From Pleodorina starrii (Eukaryota; Chlorophyta; Chlorophyceae; Chlamydomonadales; Volvocaceae), in NCBI GenBank assembly GCA_030267565.1, contig BRXU01000005.1, positions 1,783,501-1,847,500 of the forward strand: 64,000 nucleotides of DNA, in the 5' to 3' direction. The notes under the pieces are model-generated. The model was not told the DNA's origin, ran no database searches, and saw only the letters and a program-made list of their open reading frames with translations. Shown here one piece after another: positions 11,737 to 23,349 of the stretch; positions within the stretch are counted from its first letter, which is position 1; each line of letters starts with the position of its first letter. Made by a program: the position numbers and the translations under genes.

Positions 11737-12740
11737 CTTGAGGAGTGAAGCCCGCAGGAGGGGCTCCACAGTGCGGGGTCAGGGGCTGTGTGATGACATG
11801 GCAGTAGCCGTATGGTCGTATGCAGACCCAGAATTCGACGACGACGGGGCAGCCTGCAGACCAGGCAGGCGTGGGGTGGTGGGCGGCGGCGTGGAATCTC
11901 ACATCTTCAATCTTGTACATCGTACACGGTTGTGTAGTGGACGCAACTACTAGTGGATGCAGCAGTACAGTGTCGTAATACCGGTATGTATTACATTACA
12001 TGCAAATGTGACAACAAGCAGACGGTAGTCCAGTCCAGTCTGCCGCTGCTGTCTGGCCGCCCATGCCTCGGTTATGGTACCGTATAGGGTGCATTTGGTA
12101 TATTGCGCCAAGAAGTCAACAAGCCAGACGCGGCGCGTCAACACACCCCCACACGACAAGGCAGCGCCCTACCAGCCGGCCTCGCCACCTAGCGCACCAG
12201 TAAGGCCTCCATGTTACCGGTACCAGCCAAGTCCCGAGTCCCCAATCTGGCTCAGGGCCGCGGCACAGTCGCAATCACCGCCGCCGCCGAGCTCGCCTCC
12301 CCGCCTGGGGTAATTCCCCCTCTCCAGCCGCCGCCGAGCCGCAGCCGCATGCACAGCGCGCCTTCAGCCGTTGCAACAACGCTGTCCCCGACTCGGTCCC
12401 CTTAAACCTCGACAAGCTCTCCTTCGACCCACCTCACAGATCGACCCACCGTCGTCAAAGGCGAGCCCCCTCCTCCTCATCGTCACAGCAGCCCCTCCGT
12501 CACATCAACGCCACATCAACGCCACACGCTCAAAAGTCGCACAGAGGGCCACGACCCGCCCCCTTTGCTTGCTTGCTTGATCACAGCCAAACGCCTGGGC
12601 ACAAACCCCCTCCCCCGTTGCAGCTGCCGCGTCCTCGGGGAATCTTGGCAAAGCACCGGAAAACATCCCAACCCACCAGCCAACCATATCGTTACGCCCA
12701 CCATACATCGTTATATACACCAGAGTCGTGAAACGGAAGC
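11737..12740. other. Convergent intergenic region, DedA and C3HC genes
   Basis: Both flanking genes end here. It holds the rest of the DedA 3' UTR and the distal 3' flank of the C3HC gene. ORFs are short and have no recognisable product. On the minus strand two further TGTAA strings lie near 11990-12000. No RNA gene or mobile element was seen. Confidence 0.5.
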
Positions 12741-12745
12741 GCCAT

Positions 12746-12758
12746 TTACAGTATTACA
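12746..12758 (-). promoter_or_regulatory. Poly(A) signal pair (TGTAA) for the C3HC gene
   Basis: Two TGTAA strings on the minus strand (TTACA at 12746-12750 and 12754-12758 on the plus strand), 345 bases past the stop codon. TGTAA is the usual poly(A) signal of Chlamydomonadales. Confidence 0.6.
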
Positions 12759-13102
12759 GACACCGACTTGGCGACACAGGAGCTCGTGGCGGGGTCCAGG
12801 AGCCCCGCCACCAGCGGATCGGAACACCGCCAGAACCCCAATGGCTCCACTGCGCGTCCACTCGGTCTAAAAGCACCAACACCTATCGACCCGAGTCCGC
12901 CACGACAGGCGCGAGATGACCCGCGGCGGCCGAGAATAGCCCCCCGAGGGGGCTCGTCGTCGTCGGCGGTCGTGTACCGGTCGTCCTCGGGGGCAGAGAC
13001 GCAGGATCCAAATCCATCACAGCTTCCACCAGATCCGAATCCGAATCCACCAAACCGAATCCCGAGCGTCCATCACATACAAGCGGTCCGAGCCGGCTTT
13101 CC

Positions 13103-15593
13103 TCAAAGCGACCGAATGGCGTCAACGGCGCTGTCCGTCAGCCCCTTGGCGTCAACGGCCGTCGGCGGTGGCGCCGTCGCGTCCATGGGCGTGGGCCCCG
13201 CCTCCGCCGCTGCCATCGCCGCCTCCGCCGCTGCGTCCAGCTCCTGCTGCCTCTTGGATGACAGCGCCCGCAGCATGTGCTGCCAGCCGCTCATCTGGGG
13301 CTCCTCGCGCGTGCCTGCGGAGGCGGAGATCGGCCAGAGACACAGCAACAGGACTCGGAGATAAGATGCAGAGGCAGCAGACGCAATCATATGGTCTTAG
13401 TCCCGACCCACCCACCTGTGTAGACCCAGGGGCACCAGCTCTTGTGCTGCCCGACGGGGTCCAGCTCCCGGATCTGCTGCGGGTCAACCGAGCCGCCCGG
13501 CGTCTGCATCCGCCCCAGCGGCGACGCGCCCGCGCCTGCGCCGCCGGCCTGGCTTTGCAGCCGCGGCCGCTTCCCATCCGCCGCCGCCGCCGCCGCGCCG
13601 CTCGGCGTCCGCCAGCCCGCCCCGTCGACCGCCATCGGTTCCGGCGTGCCCTGATCCTCCGCCTTGCGCTTCGTGCCGGTCAGGCCATGACGAGGCGGCG
13701 GCGCCGCCGCCGCCGACGCCGGCGTCGCGGCGCCGCCGCGAGCCCCGGCGCCGCCGAAAGGGCTGCCGAAGCCGGTGGCGGCGGCGCTGGTCTGCTTCTG
13801 CGCGTCGGCGTCGAGGGCCGCAATGCCAAACACGGGCTCGGTCGAGCCGGCGCCGCCAAAGCGGAACGGCGTCGACGACGAGGCGCCAAACGGCCGCGCC
13901 GCCGCCGCGCCGCCGACGCCGTGGAGGCCGTACTGCCCGCCGGCAATCGTCGCGCTCAGCGGGTCGCCGCCGCCGCCCCCGCCGCCGGGAGCAGCCACCG
14001 CCGCCGGTGGCGTCAGCAGCGCCGCCGCGCCGGTGGCCGGCGGCGCGGGCGTGAGCCTGCCCGTGGGCACCGGCCGCAGGCCGGCGAAGTTCCACAGCCC
14101 GGTCCGACTGTTGCAGTGCGGACATTTGAGAACCACGGACGACATGGGATACCGCTCCCGGACGGGCTTGACCGCCGCCGCCTTCGCCGGCGACGCCACC
14201 GCCGTCGTCGTCGCTGCCGCCGCTGACGCGGCCTCTCCAGCCGCCGCCGTCGTCGCCGTCGCCGCCGACGGCGGCGTCGCTTTGGAGGCGCTCCTCGGTT
14301 TGACGCCCAGGTGCTGCAGGCTGTAGCCGGCGGACTGGGTGTACGGCAGCGCGGCGGATCCGCTGGCCGACTCGGGCTGCAGCACGTCAATGTCCCACCC
14401 CAGCAGCGCCAGCAGACGCGCCTTCTGCTGCGGCGTCATCTTGGACGGCTGCAAGACGTAGGTCAGCGCGCCGGCGCCGCCCGTCGGCGTCAGCGCTCCC
14501 GACGGCTCGACGCCGCTCGGCGGCTCCGCCGCCGGGTCCGCGTCCGTCACGTCGACGATTCGCAGGCCCGGCGTGCGCCGGATGATCGGCGTGGTTGCGG
14601 CGGCGGCGGCGGCGCCGCCGCTGCGGGTGCCCGTGGCGGACGGCGTCGCGCCAAGGACCATCTCCTCGTACGACCCGTACGGCATCGCCGCGTCGCGGAC
14701 GACCTGCAGCGCGATGGCGTCGAGGTCCGGCAGCAGATCGACTTTGAGGAGCTTTCCCTGGAGCGCCTGGAAGAGGTCGTAGAGCTGGTCGTTGGAGGAG
14801 GAGGGGATGTAGGCCAGGAGGGAGGCGTTGCACTGGGTCTGGCGCCAGGGGCACGTGGCGGTGTGCTTGGTAGTCAGGGAGGGCGAGAAGAGGTCTGCGG
14901 TGGGCGGAAACGGACGGGGGAGGGAAGAAAAAAAGGGGGCGGAAGGGCAATGAGCAACGGCGCGGGTGAGGGTGAGGGGCGGCGGGGTAGAAATGCGACG
15001 GATCGCGGGATAGGGGAAGGGTAGCGCGGCAGAGGCGGCGGTGGTGGTCAGGGTGAGTGCAGGGCCGGGGCCAGGCGAGGCTCATGTGATGGCGGGTGCC
15101 ACTCGCGGAGTCGTGTTACGATCGTGGCGGGATGTGATGTGGCGGTGTACAGACAGGGACAGAGCGGGCTGGACAAGAGCCGGTGGTGGTGGTGGTGGTG
15201 GTGGGGTACAGGCCGGAGCCCGGGGTGGGGGGCGAGCGGAAGGGCGGGTGGGGGCTGGCGATGTGTCGCACCTGCAGCGGCCTGGCGCTGGTCGTAGGGC
15301 ACGTTTGGCGGGTAGACGAGCTTTGCTTGGCAGTGCTCGCAGCGCAGGCTGTCGTTGGCGTCGTTTATCCAGCCCCGCATCGCGCACGGCACGGGCCCGA
15401 CCGAGTCGGGCTTCGCGAACCAGGTCAGCGGTTTGAATGTCCCCAGTCGCTGGTGCAGGTCGGACTGCTCCCAGGGGCGGAAGCGCTTCGGCTGGCGGCT
15501 GCTGCTGCTGCCATCCTGACCGCCGTTGTCCCGCTCCCGACGCTTGCCAAGCGATGACAGGGCGTTGGTTATTCGTTCGTAGACCGACGCCAT
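13103..15593 (-). CDS. C3HC-type zinc-finger protein, NIPA/ZC3HC1 homologue
   Basis: Three exons, 15593-15272, 14894-13416 and 13314-13103, give 670 residues in consistent phase. Residues 37-115 form the C3HC finger: basic KRFRPWEQSDLHQRL, then TFKPLTWFAKP, MRGWIND, CEHC, and after the first intron KHTATCPW, which supplies the His and last Cys. The second, Rsm1-type half has CPHCNSRTGLWNF and, about 200 residues later, VGQHKSWCPWV. In animals and plants this family sits at the nuclear basket of the pore complex and is also called Nuclear Interaction Partner of ALK. Long Ala/Gly/Thr-rich linkers and a basic KRKAEDQ patch separate the halves. MASVYERITNAL at 15593 is preferred over the ATG at 15647 because it matches the usual short N-terminus before the finger. 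Confidence 0.9.
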
Positions 15594-16228
15594 GCTGACG
15601 TGGGGCGCTTGCGTCTCCCGACCTGATCGGTCACGAAATAAAGTCACTCCGCTTCCGCTCTTTCCTCAGCACAGTCCGGTGACCATAGTGAGTTTGAAAT
15701 ATGAGCTATAAACGGGTCGCTCACTAAGGAAAAGCGGTTTCGGATTTGCTAGCGCTTGTGACAAGGGTCCGTGAGCGGGGTATAACTTGGTAAAAAGGTC
15801 AAAGTCAGTGGTAATGACAATGTGAGTATTTTGGCTGGTATCAGTGCTCTATGCAAGGGGGGGCAATTGACATGACTTGAATTTGGCTGAAAATACGACG
15901 GCGCCCGTTGAATAGTTGAATCGGTTTCCAGTGTTGCTCCACTGCATTTGTCTGTCTATGACCTTGGGCGGTTATGCTCTAGGTGGTGATCTGCTAGTTG
16001 AGAGCACCAAAGCACTTTCTTTCGGAATAGACAAGCCTCGTTGCCGTGGAGCTGCCGGCTCGTAAAGCAGACCGTTATCCGTCGTATTCAAAAACCTAAA
16101 CAGTAGTGGCCATGGAGGCACGACTTGGGACGTAGTCGGCAGGGGCGGGAATTCAATCCAATCTGGGCGGCACCTTGACGGCATAGGGGCGCCCCCCGTA
16201 CTCTCTTTTCGAAGACATTTACAAAAAC
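15594..16228. other. Divergent promoter region, C3HC gene and TBCCD1
   Basis: 635 bases separate two start codons that point away from each other. GC content falls below that of the genes. I see no strong TATA box, repeat or ORF with a product. Confidence 0.5.
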
Positions 16229-19200
16229 ATGCAGCCGAGAAGAGAGGTCTGGGAGTATGGGGGAATTCCCCTTCAGTCCCTCTGCCCTCAACTGGATGGC
16301 GTGCAAACATTGCTGTCCTTCCATGGAAAGCTCTTTGCGCGAAGCAAGGCTGGGCGCCAGGGCCAACGTGAGTGGTGGGGAGCATGGAAGTTACGGGTAT
16401 CCTGACCAGCGATGACTCCGCTTTTCACCACCTCGCCGGACATCGGTCTTGTTTCATATTTCGGCACCCCAACCTGGGCCCTCGCCTAGACACGCCGCCT
16501 CACCCCTGCCCTATCCCGTCTGTACCTAGGACGTCCAGCATCTGCCTCCGCCCTCCCAGCCCCCTCTCAGTCTGCTGCTCCTTCATCCCCGCCCGCCTGC
16601 CCTTCCCCCACTTACTTCTCCCCTCCCGCTCCCCCCGCGCACTGAATCCCATCCCCAGCAGCCCCAGCCCCACGCGCACATCCCTCATGAACCCCCGTGC
16701 CTCAAAATCCCTCCCAACACCGCTCCACCTCTCCTTCCCATCCCTGCCCCTGGCCCGTTCTCTACCGTCGTTTCCGTTCCACCGCTGCTGTACCATCTTT
16801 GCTAGCCTCACCACCACCACTCCTCCTCCCCACACACACCACCACCACCCCACACAGGCATCGTCGCGCCCTCCGACGTGGCGCAAGTCCTTGAGCTGAC
16901 CACAAACCAAGTCGATGTCCTGACGGAAGTCCTCGCGGCGCTTTCCTTCGCCAACGCCGCCGCCGTCGGCGGCGCCGCCGCTGCCGCCGCCGCACCGGCG
17001 GCGCCGCTGGGCCAGGAGGAGATTTACCTGCACGAGCTGTCTCTGTTCCTTTTGGCGCAGCTGTTTTCGAAGGAGGCGCAGCGGGCGGATGCGGTGGAGT
17101 ACTGGCCAGACCCAAACAGCAGCGGCTTCGCGGCGGCGGTGGGGGGAGCGGGTTTCGGAGCGGGGCAGGAGCTGCTGTCGCCCACTCGCAGGTCGCAGCC
17201 GGGAGGTGAGGCGGGCGGGCGAGCGAGTGGGGCGAGTGAGCGAGTGAGTGAGCGAGCGAGTGAGCGAGCGAGTGAGTGGGCGAGCGAGTGAGTGGGCGAG
17301 CGAGTGAGTGGGCGAGCGAGTGAGTGAGTGGGCGAGCGAGTGAGTGAGTGGGCGAGCGAGTGAGTGAGTGAGCGATTGAGTGGGCGAGCGAGTGAGTGAG
17401 TGGGTGAGCGAGTGAGTGAGTGGGCGAGCGAATGAGTGAGTGGCTGAGCGAGCGAGTTGAGTGGGTGAGCGAGTGAGTGTCCCCTCTCTTGTCCCCCCCA
17501 CTGTCGCAGGTCGCAGTCTGCTGCGTCAGCAGCTCCAGGGGCACCTGCGCGCGCAGATCATGGCCATGCGTGGTTTCGGAGACTACCTGCGGCGGAACCT
17601 GAAACCCGCGATCGAGGTGGTGCTGGAGACCTGGCCGCCGGCACCGGGCACCTTGGTTTCGGAGCGGGAGCTGGACAGGCTGGGGTTCGTGCTGGGGGCC
17701 ACGACGGGTGGCCGGGGGAGCTTGGAAGCAGGTGGGTGTGGGTGTGGGCAGGTGGAGGCCTGGGGCCGGTGTGTGGGTGCGGGGGGGAGTCGAGATGGGG
17801 GACCGCAGCGGAGGAGCAGAGGCGGTGAGGAGAGGGGCGTGGAGGTCTGTGTCCGCAGCGGCGAGGGGAGGGGCGTGGAGGTCTGTGTCCGCAGCGGCGA
17901 GGGGAGGGGCGTGGAGGTCTGTGTCCGCAGCGGCGAGGGGAGGGGCGTGGAGGTCTGTGTCCGCAGCGGCGAGGGGAGGGGCGTGGGAGGTGGGGCCGGC
18001 AGCTCGAGTAGCCGGTACTCCAGGGAGGGGGCTGGTTGCCGCTGCAACCACATCCAATGACGCAATTCACTCTCACCCCTTCCGCCTCCGCCCTCCCTCC
18101 ACCTCCACCTCACACGCACAGAGTCCATCTCCGGAGCGGTGGGCGCCACCCACGGCGGCCCCGGCGGGCAGTACGTGCCGCTGAGTGTGGAGGCGGCGGT
18201 GGGGGCGCTGCGGGCGGTGTGGCAGGAGGAGTGCGTCGACTCTCCGCGACTGCTGGCCTTCTCCACCACCTCGCTCAACTCCTCCGCCAGCAGCCCCTCG
18301 CCCAAGTTCCAGCGCTCAATGGGGATGGTGGCGCCGGCGGGGCAGGTGAGCGCCGGTGTGTGTGTGTGTTTATGTGCGTGTGTGTGTGCCTGTCTGTCTG
18401 TCTGTCTGTCTGTGTATCTCTTACATACGTGTGTGTGTATCTTTTACATGCGCTATCTCACCGGGCCTGACACTGATGGCCTAAGGGGGCTGCTGAGACC
18501 ACCCCGTAGGGTCGACCCACCACCACCACCACCCATCCGAAGGGGCCCAGCTCCCAGGGCTGTCTTCTCTATTAGCTCTTACCCCCACCCTCCCCATCCC
18601 TCTCTCTTCGCTGCGGTGTCTTTTTCCTTACCCTTACCCTCCCCCCGCCCCGCCCCGCCCATCTCCCCCCGCCCCTCAAAGGTTGACGACAGCGCCATCT
18701 CGGGTGTGTACCGGGGCACTGTGGTCCGCGGGGAGGGCGACCTGCCCCACGGGGATGTTCGTATCAGTGACTGCCACGAGGCGGTCATATACCTGCTGGC
18801 GCCGCTGCAGGTGGGGGGGGCGGGGGGGGCGCGTGTGTGTGCGGGGGGGGATGGGGCAAGGTAAAAAGATGCCACAGTGAAGGGACGGAGACGGAGCGTC
18901 AGCGAGCGGACCCACATGGCGACATGGGGGGGAGGGAGGGGCGAGAATGAGGCGGGGTAAGGGGCAGGGAGGGAGGGAGGGAGGGAGGGAGGGAGGGAAG
19001 GGGAAGGGGAGGAAGCCCCGGGTGGTGGTCATTACCTTACCTTGGTTTTGGCAGAGGAGTGCAGTTCCCCCTCCCCTGGAGAGGAGTTGAGCCCCCCGGG
19101 GAGGGGGGCTTTTTGCTTGTTCCCGGAGGGGGCACTCCATCGGGCCAACCGATCTCTGCGGTCAGGTGGACAGCGCCTCCCTTCCTGTCTTTCCACCGTC

Positions 19201-22091
19201 TCCTCTCCCTCCCTCCCTCCTCTCCCTCCCTCCCTTCTCTCCCTTCCCTCCCTCCTCTCCCCTCCCTCCCTCCCTCCCTCCCTCCCTCCCTCCCTCCCTC
19301 CCTCCCTCCCTCCCTCCCTCCCTCCCTCCCTCCCTCCCTCCCTCCCTCCCTCCCTCCCTCCCTCCCTCCCTCCCTCTCTTGTGGTTCGTATATCTTTGCC
19401 CCCAACCCCAGCTTCCTTTTTGCCCCACCGCCACGCCCCCCCTACATCCCAAACCCCCTTTGAACCCCGGCGAACGCCGTTGTCCCACCCCACCCCACCC
19501 GCCAAAACCCCCGCCCCACCCCATCGAGATCCCAGGCCGCGTTCATCAGCGGCTGCAGCGACTGCACGGTTGTGGTGGGGGCGGTGGGGCGACTACTGCG
19601 GGTGGAGAGGTGCGACAAGGTGCAGGTGAGGAGGGGGGCGAGGAGGGGTGTGAGGGGGTAATCAGGGCTGGGGTGTGAGGCACGGGTTGGTGGGTAGAAG
19701 GGTTGGTGGGTAAGGCATGGACTGCTGCGAGCAACCTCGGGGGATAACGACGAACCGCAGCGGCGGAACGGAGGGCGACATTCCTACCCTCCCACCTTCT
19801 CTCCTCTTTGGACTGTTCTCTCTACTCCCTACCCGCGCCCCTCCCCCGCTCCCCTCCCTTTCTTGTCTTCTCCTTGAAGAAAACCTCTCTGTCCCCCTCC
19901 CCTCTCCCCCTCCCCTCCCCTCCCTCCCCCCTCCCGGCCAGGTCATCGCCGCCGCCAACCGGCTCCTGATCGCCTCCTGCCACGAGTGCTCGTTCAATGT
20001 GGGCACACCCCGCCCGCCCGCACTCATTGGAGACAACCGCTTCCTTCGACTGGGACCCTTCAACACGCGGTGCGGTGCGGTGCGGCGTGAGGGAAGGGAA
20101 AGGGGGGCGTGGGGGGCAAGGGGGGGGGGGCTGGGCGTCGTGGGTCGCGGGCCGCGGCGCCGTGCTGTGTGTCCATGTGTGTGTGTGTGTGTAGATGTCC
20201 GTATCGATCAAAGTATGCATTGCTATGTGTGTATCCCGAAGTCGTGGTGGCCGCGGCCGCCCGTGTGTGTGTATGTGTGTGTGTGTGCCTATCTGTGTGT
20301 ACTGCACACAGGTATGAGCGGCAGTCGGTGCACGTGCGGGAGGTGGGGCTGCGCTGCGACCTGCCCAACCGCTTCGACTCGCCCGTGGTGCTCGTAGGTG
20401 AGGGAGGGGAGGGTTGAGGGAGGGGAGGGTGAGGGGAGGGAGAGGCATGGCGCCACTGCGGCCATGGGTCTGAGGGGCAGCAGGGGGGCACGGGGGGAGG
20501 GAGCGAGAGGGGTAGGAGCAGCCCCACCGTTTTGGACCGCTGTCCTGACACCCTCTCCCCGCTCGCGTCCTCGCCCCCCCGGGGTAAGGTCCCACCGGCG
20601 CTCGCACTGCCCTACCCTACTCTACCCTGCCCCGCCTTGGGCCATGCGTGACGTGCCTCTTCCGTCCCCTCCCTCTTCATATGCCACCCCAGCACCCTAG
20701 AAAGGGTATGCCCGCCTCTTCCGGTTCTTTACTGCGACCCAGATGGGTTGGGTTGGTTCCCCTGCGTCGCGCCCGATCCGCGACCGTCGCCACCTGTCCC
20801 CACACCTGTCCACATAGGCAAGGACCGCAAGAGCCTGGCGGGGTCCACCTCCAACAGCCCGCGACCGGGCGGCGGCGCCGGGGGCGGCGGCACTTCGTCG
20901 TCGTCGTCGTCGTCCGCCGCGGCCGCCGCCGCCAAGTCGAGCTTCTCGCTCCAGTCCCCGGACGAGTTCCTGCCCTTTGTGGTGCCCTTCCTGGGGGGCA
21001 GCGGGCCGCTCGCGGGTGCGTGGGGGCGGGAGCACAGGGCGCACAGGGGGGGGTGCGCGGTTGAAACGTCCTGTAATCTGTCGGTCGGCGCGCGGGGTAC
21101 CGGGGTTGCGTTGAAGTTGCGTTGGGAGGGGGCTGTGTGTGTGGGGGGGGGGGTCATCGCGGAGGGGGGGGCTATGGGCGGGGCCAGGGGGGTTTGGGAG
21201 GTGGGTCGTAAAGAAGATACCGCAGCGGACGGATGGATGGATGGTGAGTGATTTGGGGGTAAGGGGTTTCGTTTTTAGCTCGCTTGGTACCAAGGTGAAC
21301 AGGCGGGATGATGCCCGATGGAGGTCAGGGCGTTCCGCCCCCTTTCCCACGCAGCACGCACACGCACGCCATCTGACCCCGGCCCCACCCCACCTCTGAC
21401 CCCGGCCCCACCCCACCTCTGACCCCGGCCCCACCCCACCCACACGCCCCCCCCCCCACACACACAGCCGGCGCCGCGCCCGCGCTGGCCAGCCGTTGGA
21501 ACCACCTCGCCTCCTCCGCGCAGCGAGGCCCGGGGCCGCTGTACCTCTTCCCGCTGCCGCCCGACTACGAGCGGGCGCTGCAGCGGCGGCTCAGCCTCAC
21601 ACACGATATGCGCAACAAGTTCAAACAGGTGGGTGGTGGCGGGTGGGGAGGCGGGGTGACGGGTGCGGGGTGATGGGGGGTGGCGGGGTGCGGTTTCGAC
21701 CCGGCTGTTGCCCTGTGCCATGCCTATGCCCTATGCCGTGTCTCATGTTATATAATGGAGCATATCACTCCCTGACCCTGTCCCTCCCGCCCTCCCGCCC
21801 TCCAACTCCTTCCCTCGCCTCCCTCGCTCCCCTGCTCCTCCCCCTCCTCCGCAGGCTGGTCTGACCAAGGACAAGGAGCGGGAGCTCAACGACGCCATCC
21901 AGGGCTACTTCAAGGAGTGGCTGGTGGGCTCCAACCTGCTGCGACAGATTTACGACCTGTCCACTCTGGAGAAGGAGGAGATGGCGGCGGCCTCGGCCTC
22001 GGCGGCGGCGGTGGGCCTGTCGCCCATCCCCGGGCCGGCGGGCCTGGCGGAGGCGCGCGGTGGCGGAGGCGGAGGCGCGGGCGGCTGCTGA
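16229..22091 (+). CDS. TBCCD1: TBCC domain-containing protein 1 (TBCCD1; ASQ2 homologue)
   Basis: Eleven exons: 16229-16367, 16858-17205, 17510-17731, 18122-18345, 18682-18810, 19536-19625, 19942-20069, 20312-20397, 20818-21015, 21468-21628 and 21855-22091. They give 653 residues with agreeing phase throughout. The first exon reads MQPRREVWEYGGIPLQSL, the N-terminal motif of plant-type TBCCD1; an in-frame stop lies just upstream. Exons 5-8 hold the C-CAP/TBCC beta-helix: HGDVRISDCHEAVIYLLAPL, FISGCSDCTVVVGAVGR, VIAAANRLLIASCHECSF and FLRLGPFNTR. The C-terminal part has FLPFVVPF, YLFPLPPDYERAL and LNDAIQGYFKEWL. In Chlamydomonas the homologue ASQ2 links mother and daughter centrioles and sets spindle orientation; in animals TBCCD1 acts at centrosome and basal body. 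A poly-Ser/Ala insert (exon 9) is lineage-typical low complexity. Symbol assigned by homology. Confidence 0.92.
17206..17490 (+). repeat. GAGTGAGTGGGC tandem repeat seeded at a splice donor
   Basis: Units of gagtgagtgggcgagc and shorter gagt/gagc variants run from the GTGAGG donor of TBCCD1 intron 2 to within about 20 bases of its acceptor, so nearly the whole intron is repeat. Confidence 0.9.
17820..17990 (+). repeat. ~36-bp tandem repeat in TBCCD1 intron 3
   Basis: Four to five near-identical copies of ggggaggggcgtggaggtct plus gtgtccgcagcggcga. Each copy contains a CCGCAGCGG string like that of the dispersed intronic motif. Confidence 0.88.
19260..19378. repeat. (TCCC)n microsatellite in TBCCD1 intron 5
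   Basis: About 29 uninterrupted TCCC units, with looser TCCC/TCTCCC sequence before them. A shorter run of the complementary type (GGGA, about nine units) occurs at 18967-19003 in the same intron, so the two could pair in the pre-mRNA. Confidence 0.95.
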
Positions 22092-23349
22092 GGAGGGCGA
22101 CCGGAGGGAGGGGGTGCCGCAAGGGGGCGGCCCGCGCGGCTTTGTATGTGTATGTGTATTGTGTACGGGTGTGTATGTGTGTGTATGACGGCTCTGGTTT
22201 GAGGGGCTGGTTGTGTGGGGGACTGGGGGTCTGTGGTCCTTTGCCCAACCGCACGGGAACGAGAGAGAGCGCGGCGGACCAGACCAGACGAGGGGCGGGG
22301 CGGGTGGGTGGGAGGGAGGGTGTGCAAGCAGCAACGTGCGCAACGCCGTGCGGGTTGTGGCTGCAGTGGCGGGTGGCGGCGGCGGCTGGCCTCTGCCCCA
22401 AGACCTGGCGCCCACAACGTCTTACTACAGACAGTGCAGTACAGTGCAGTACAGTGCAGTACAGCTCTAGGTGAGGCCTCCCACATGCGAGAACACGGAG
22501 AGGCAGCACCTGCGCAGACGCAGACGCAGAGGCACCGGGTACAGGCGCACGGATGATGGCACACACAAGGGCGACGCGGCGGCCGACGTGCGGCTGCGTT
22601 GCGTTGCGAGGCATCGGCATCACAGGCCTGACGGTACCCGGGGTATCTGATATGCTCTGAGGCTGGTGAAGACCAGGAGAGGGGGTGAGGAGACTTCTCT
22701 TGGGTGACTACCGGGTCAGGTCAGGTCAGCGAGGCAGTGGTGTCCCTGACCTGACTGGGGGACAGCGCACGCCCCGGTGGCCTCAATCCGCCGCCGGCGC
22801 CTGGGGAGCGGCTTCTTCTGCCCCTCCTCTACACCTCCTCCTGCCGGCTACTCCGCTCTCCGCTTCGCTTTTCCGTAGAGGGCGAGAGCAGGTCGAGAGC
22901 GCGGCGGCAGCGGCGAGCTGCCCTCTCGCTCCAACCAGCGCAAGCCCAAACGCATCGGCCTCAAAACTTGGCATCACGCGCACATACAGAAACACGCGGC
23001 CAGAGTTTTGGTCCGCTGGCTGTCACAACCCTCCAAACGAGGACATGCAGCCCACAGTAACAGCGGTAACGTCACTCGGAACCATTATGCAAGCCAACAT
23101 ACGTTTGTCCTTCATGCGAGCTGTATGGAGATTACCCATCTTGGTCACGAGGACATTTGTTCTTTGCAAGGTTTGGCACGTGGTTGCGCACAAGACGCAG
23201 CGCGCGCCATACGTTGTGCGTACAACCGGTGCTCGTACTTCAGATTCGGTAAGAACGCGCGTAGGTGGGGAGCACCGTCAAAAGTAAGCCCGGGCTTTCC
23301 CCGTGAGCTAAGGGCGGCGCAGCTGGCAGGCCAATTTCTTTCCGAGCAG
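22092..23349. other. Convergent intergenic region, TBCCD1 and TTLL genes
   Basis: Contains the 3' UTRs of both genes. There is a GT-rich stretch (22145-22190), a run of cagtacagtg repeats at 22432-22465, and gtcaggtcag direct repeats near 22715. ORFs have no recognisable product. No TGTAA was seen on either strand at the expected place. Confidence 0.45.

Noticed and set aside
16372..16899. ORF starting at 16372 as the TBCCD1 N-terminus
   Set aside because: It starts inside intron 1. The exon 16229-16367 carries the family's N-terminal motif and joins 16858 in phase.
19032..19505. Arg/Glu/Gly repeat ORFs over the (TCCC)n tract
   Set aside because: Simple-repeat artefact inside TBCCD1 intron 5.
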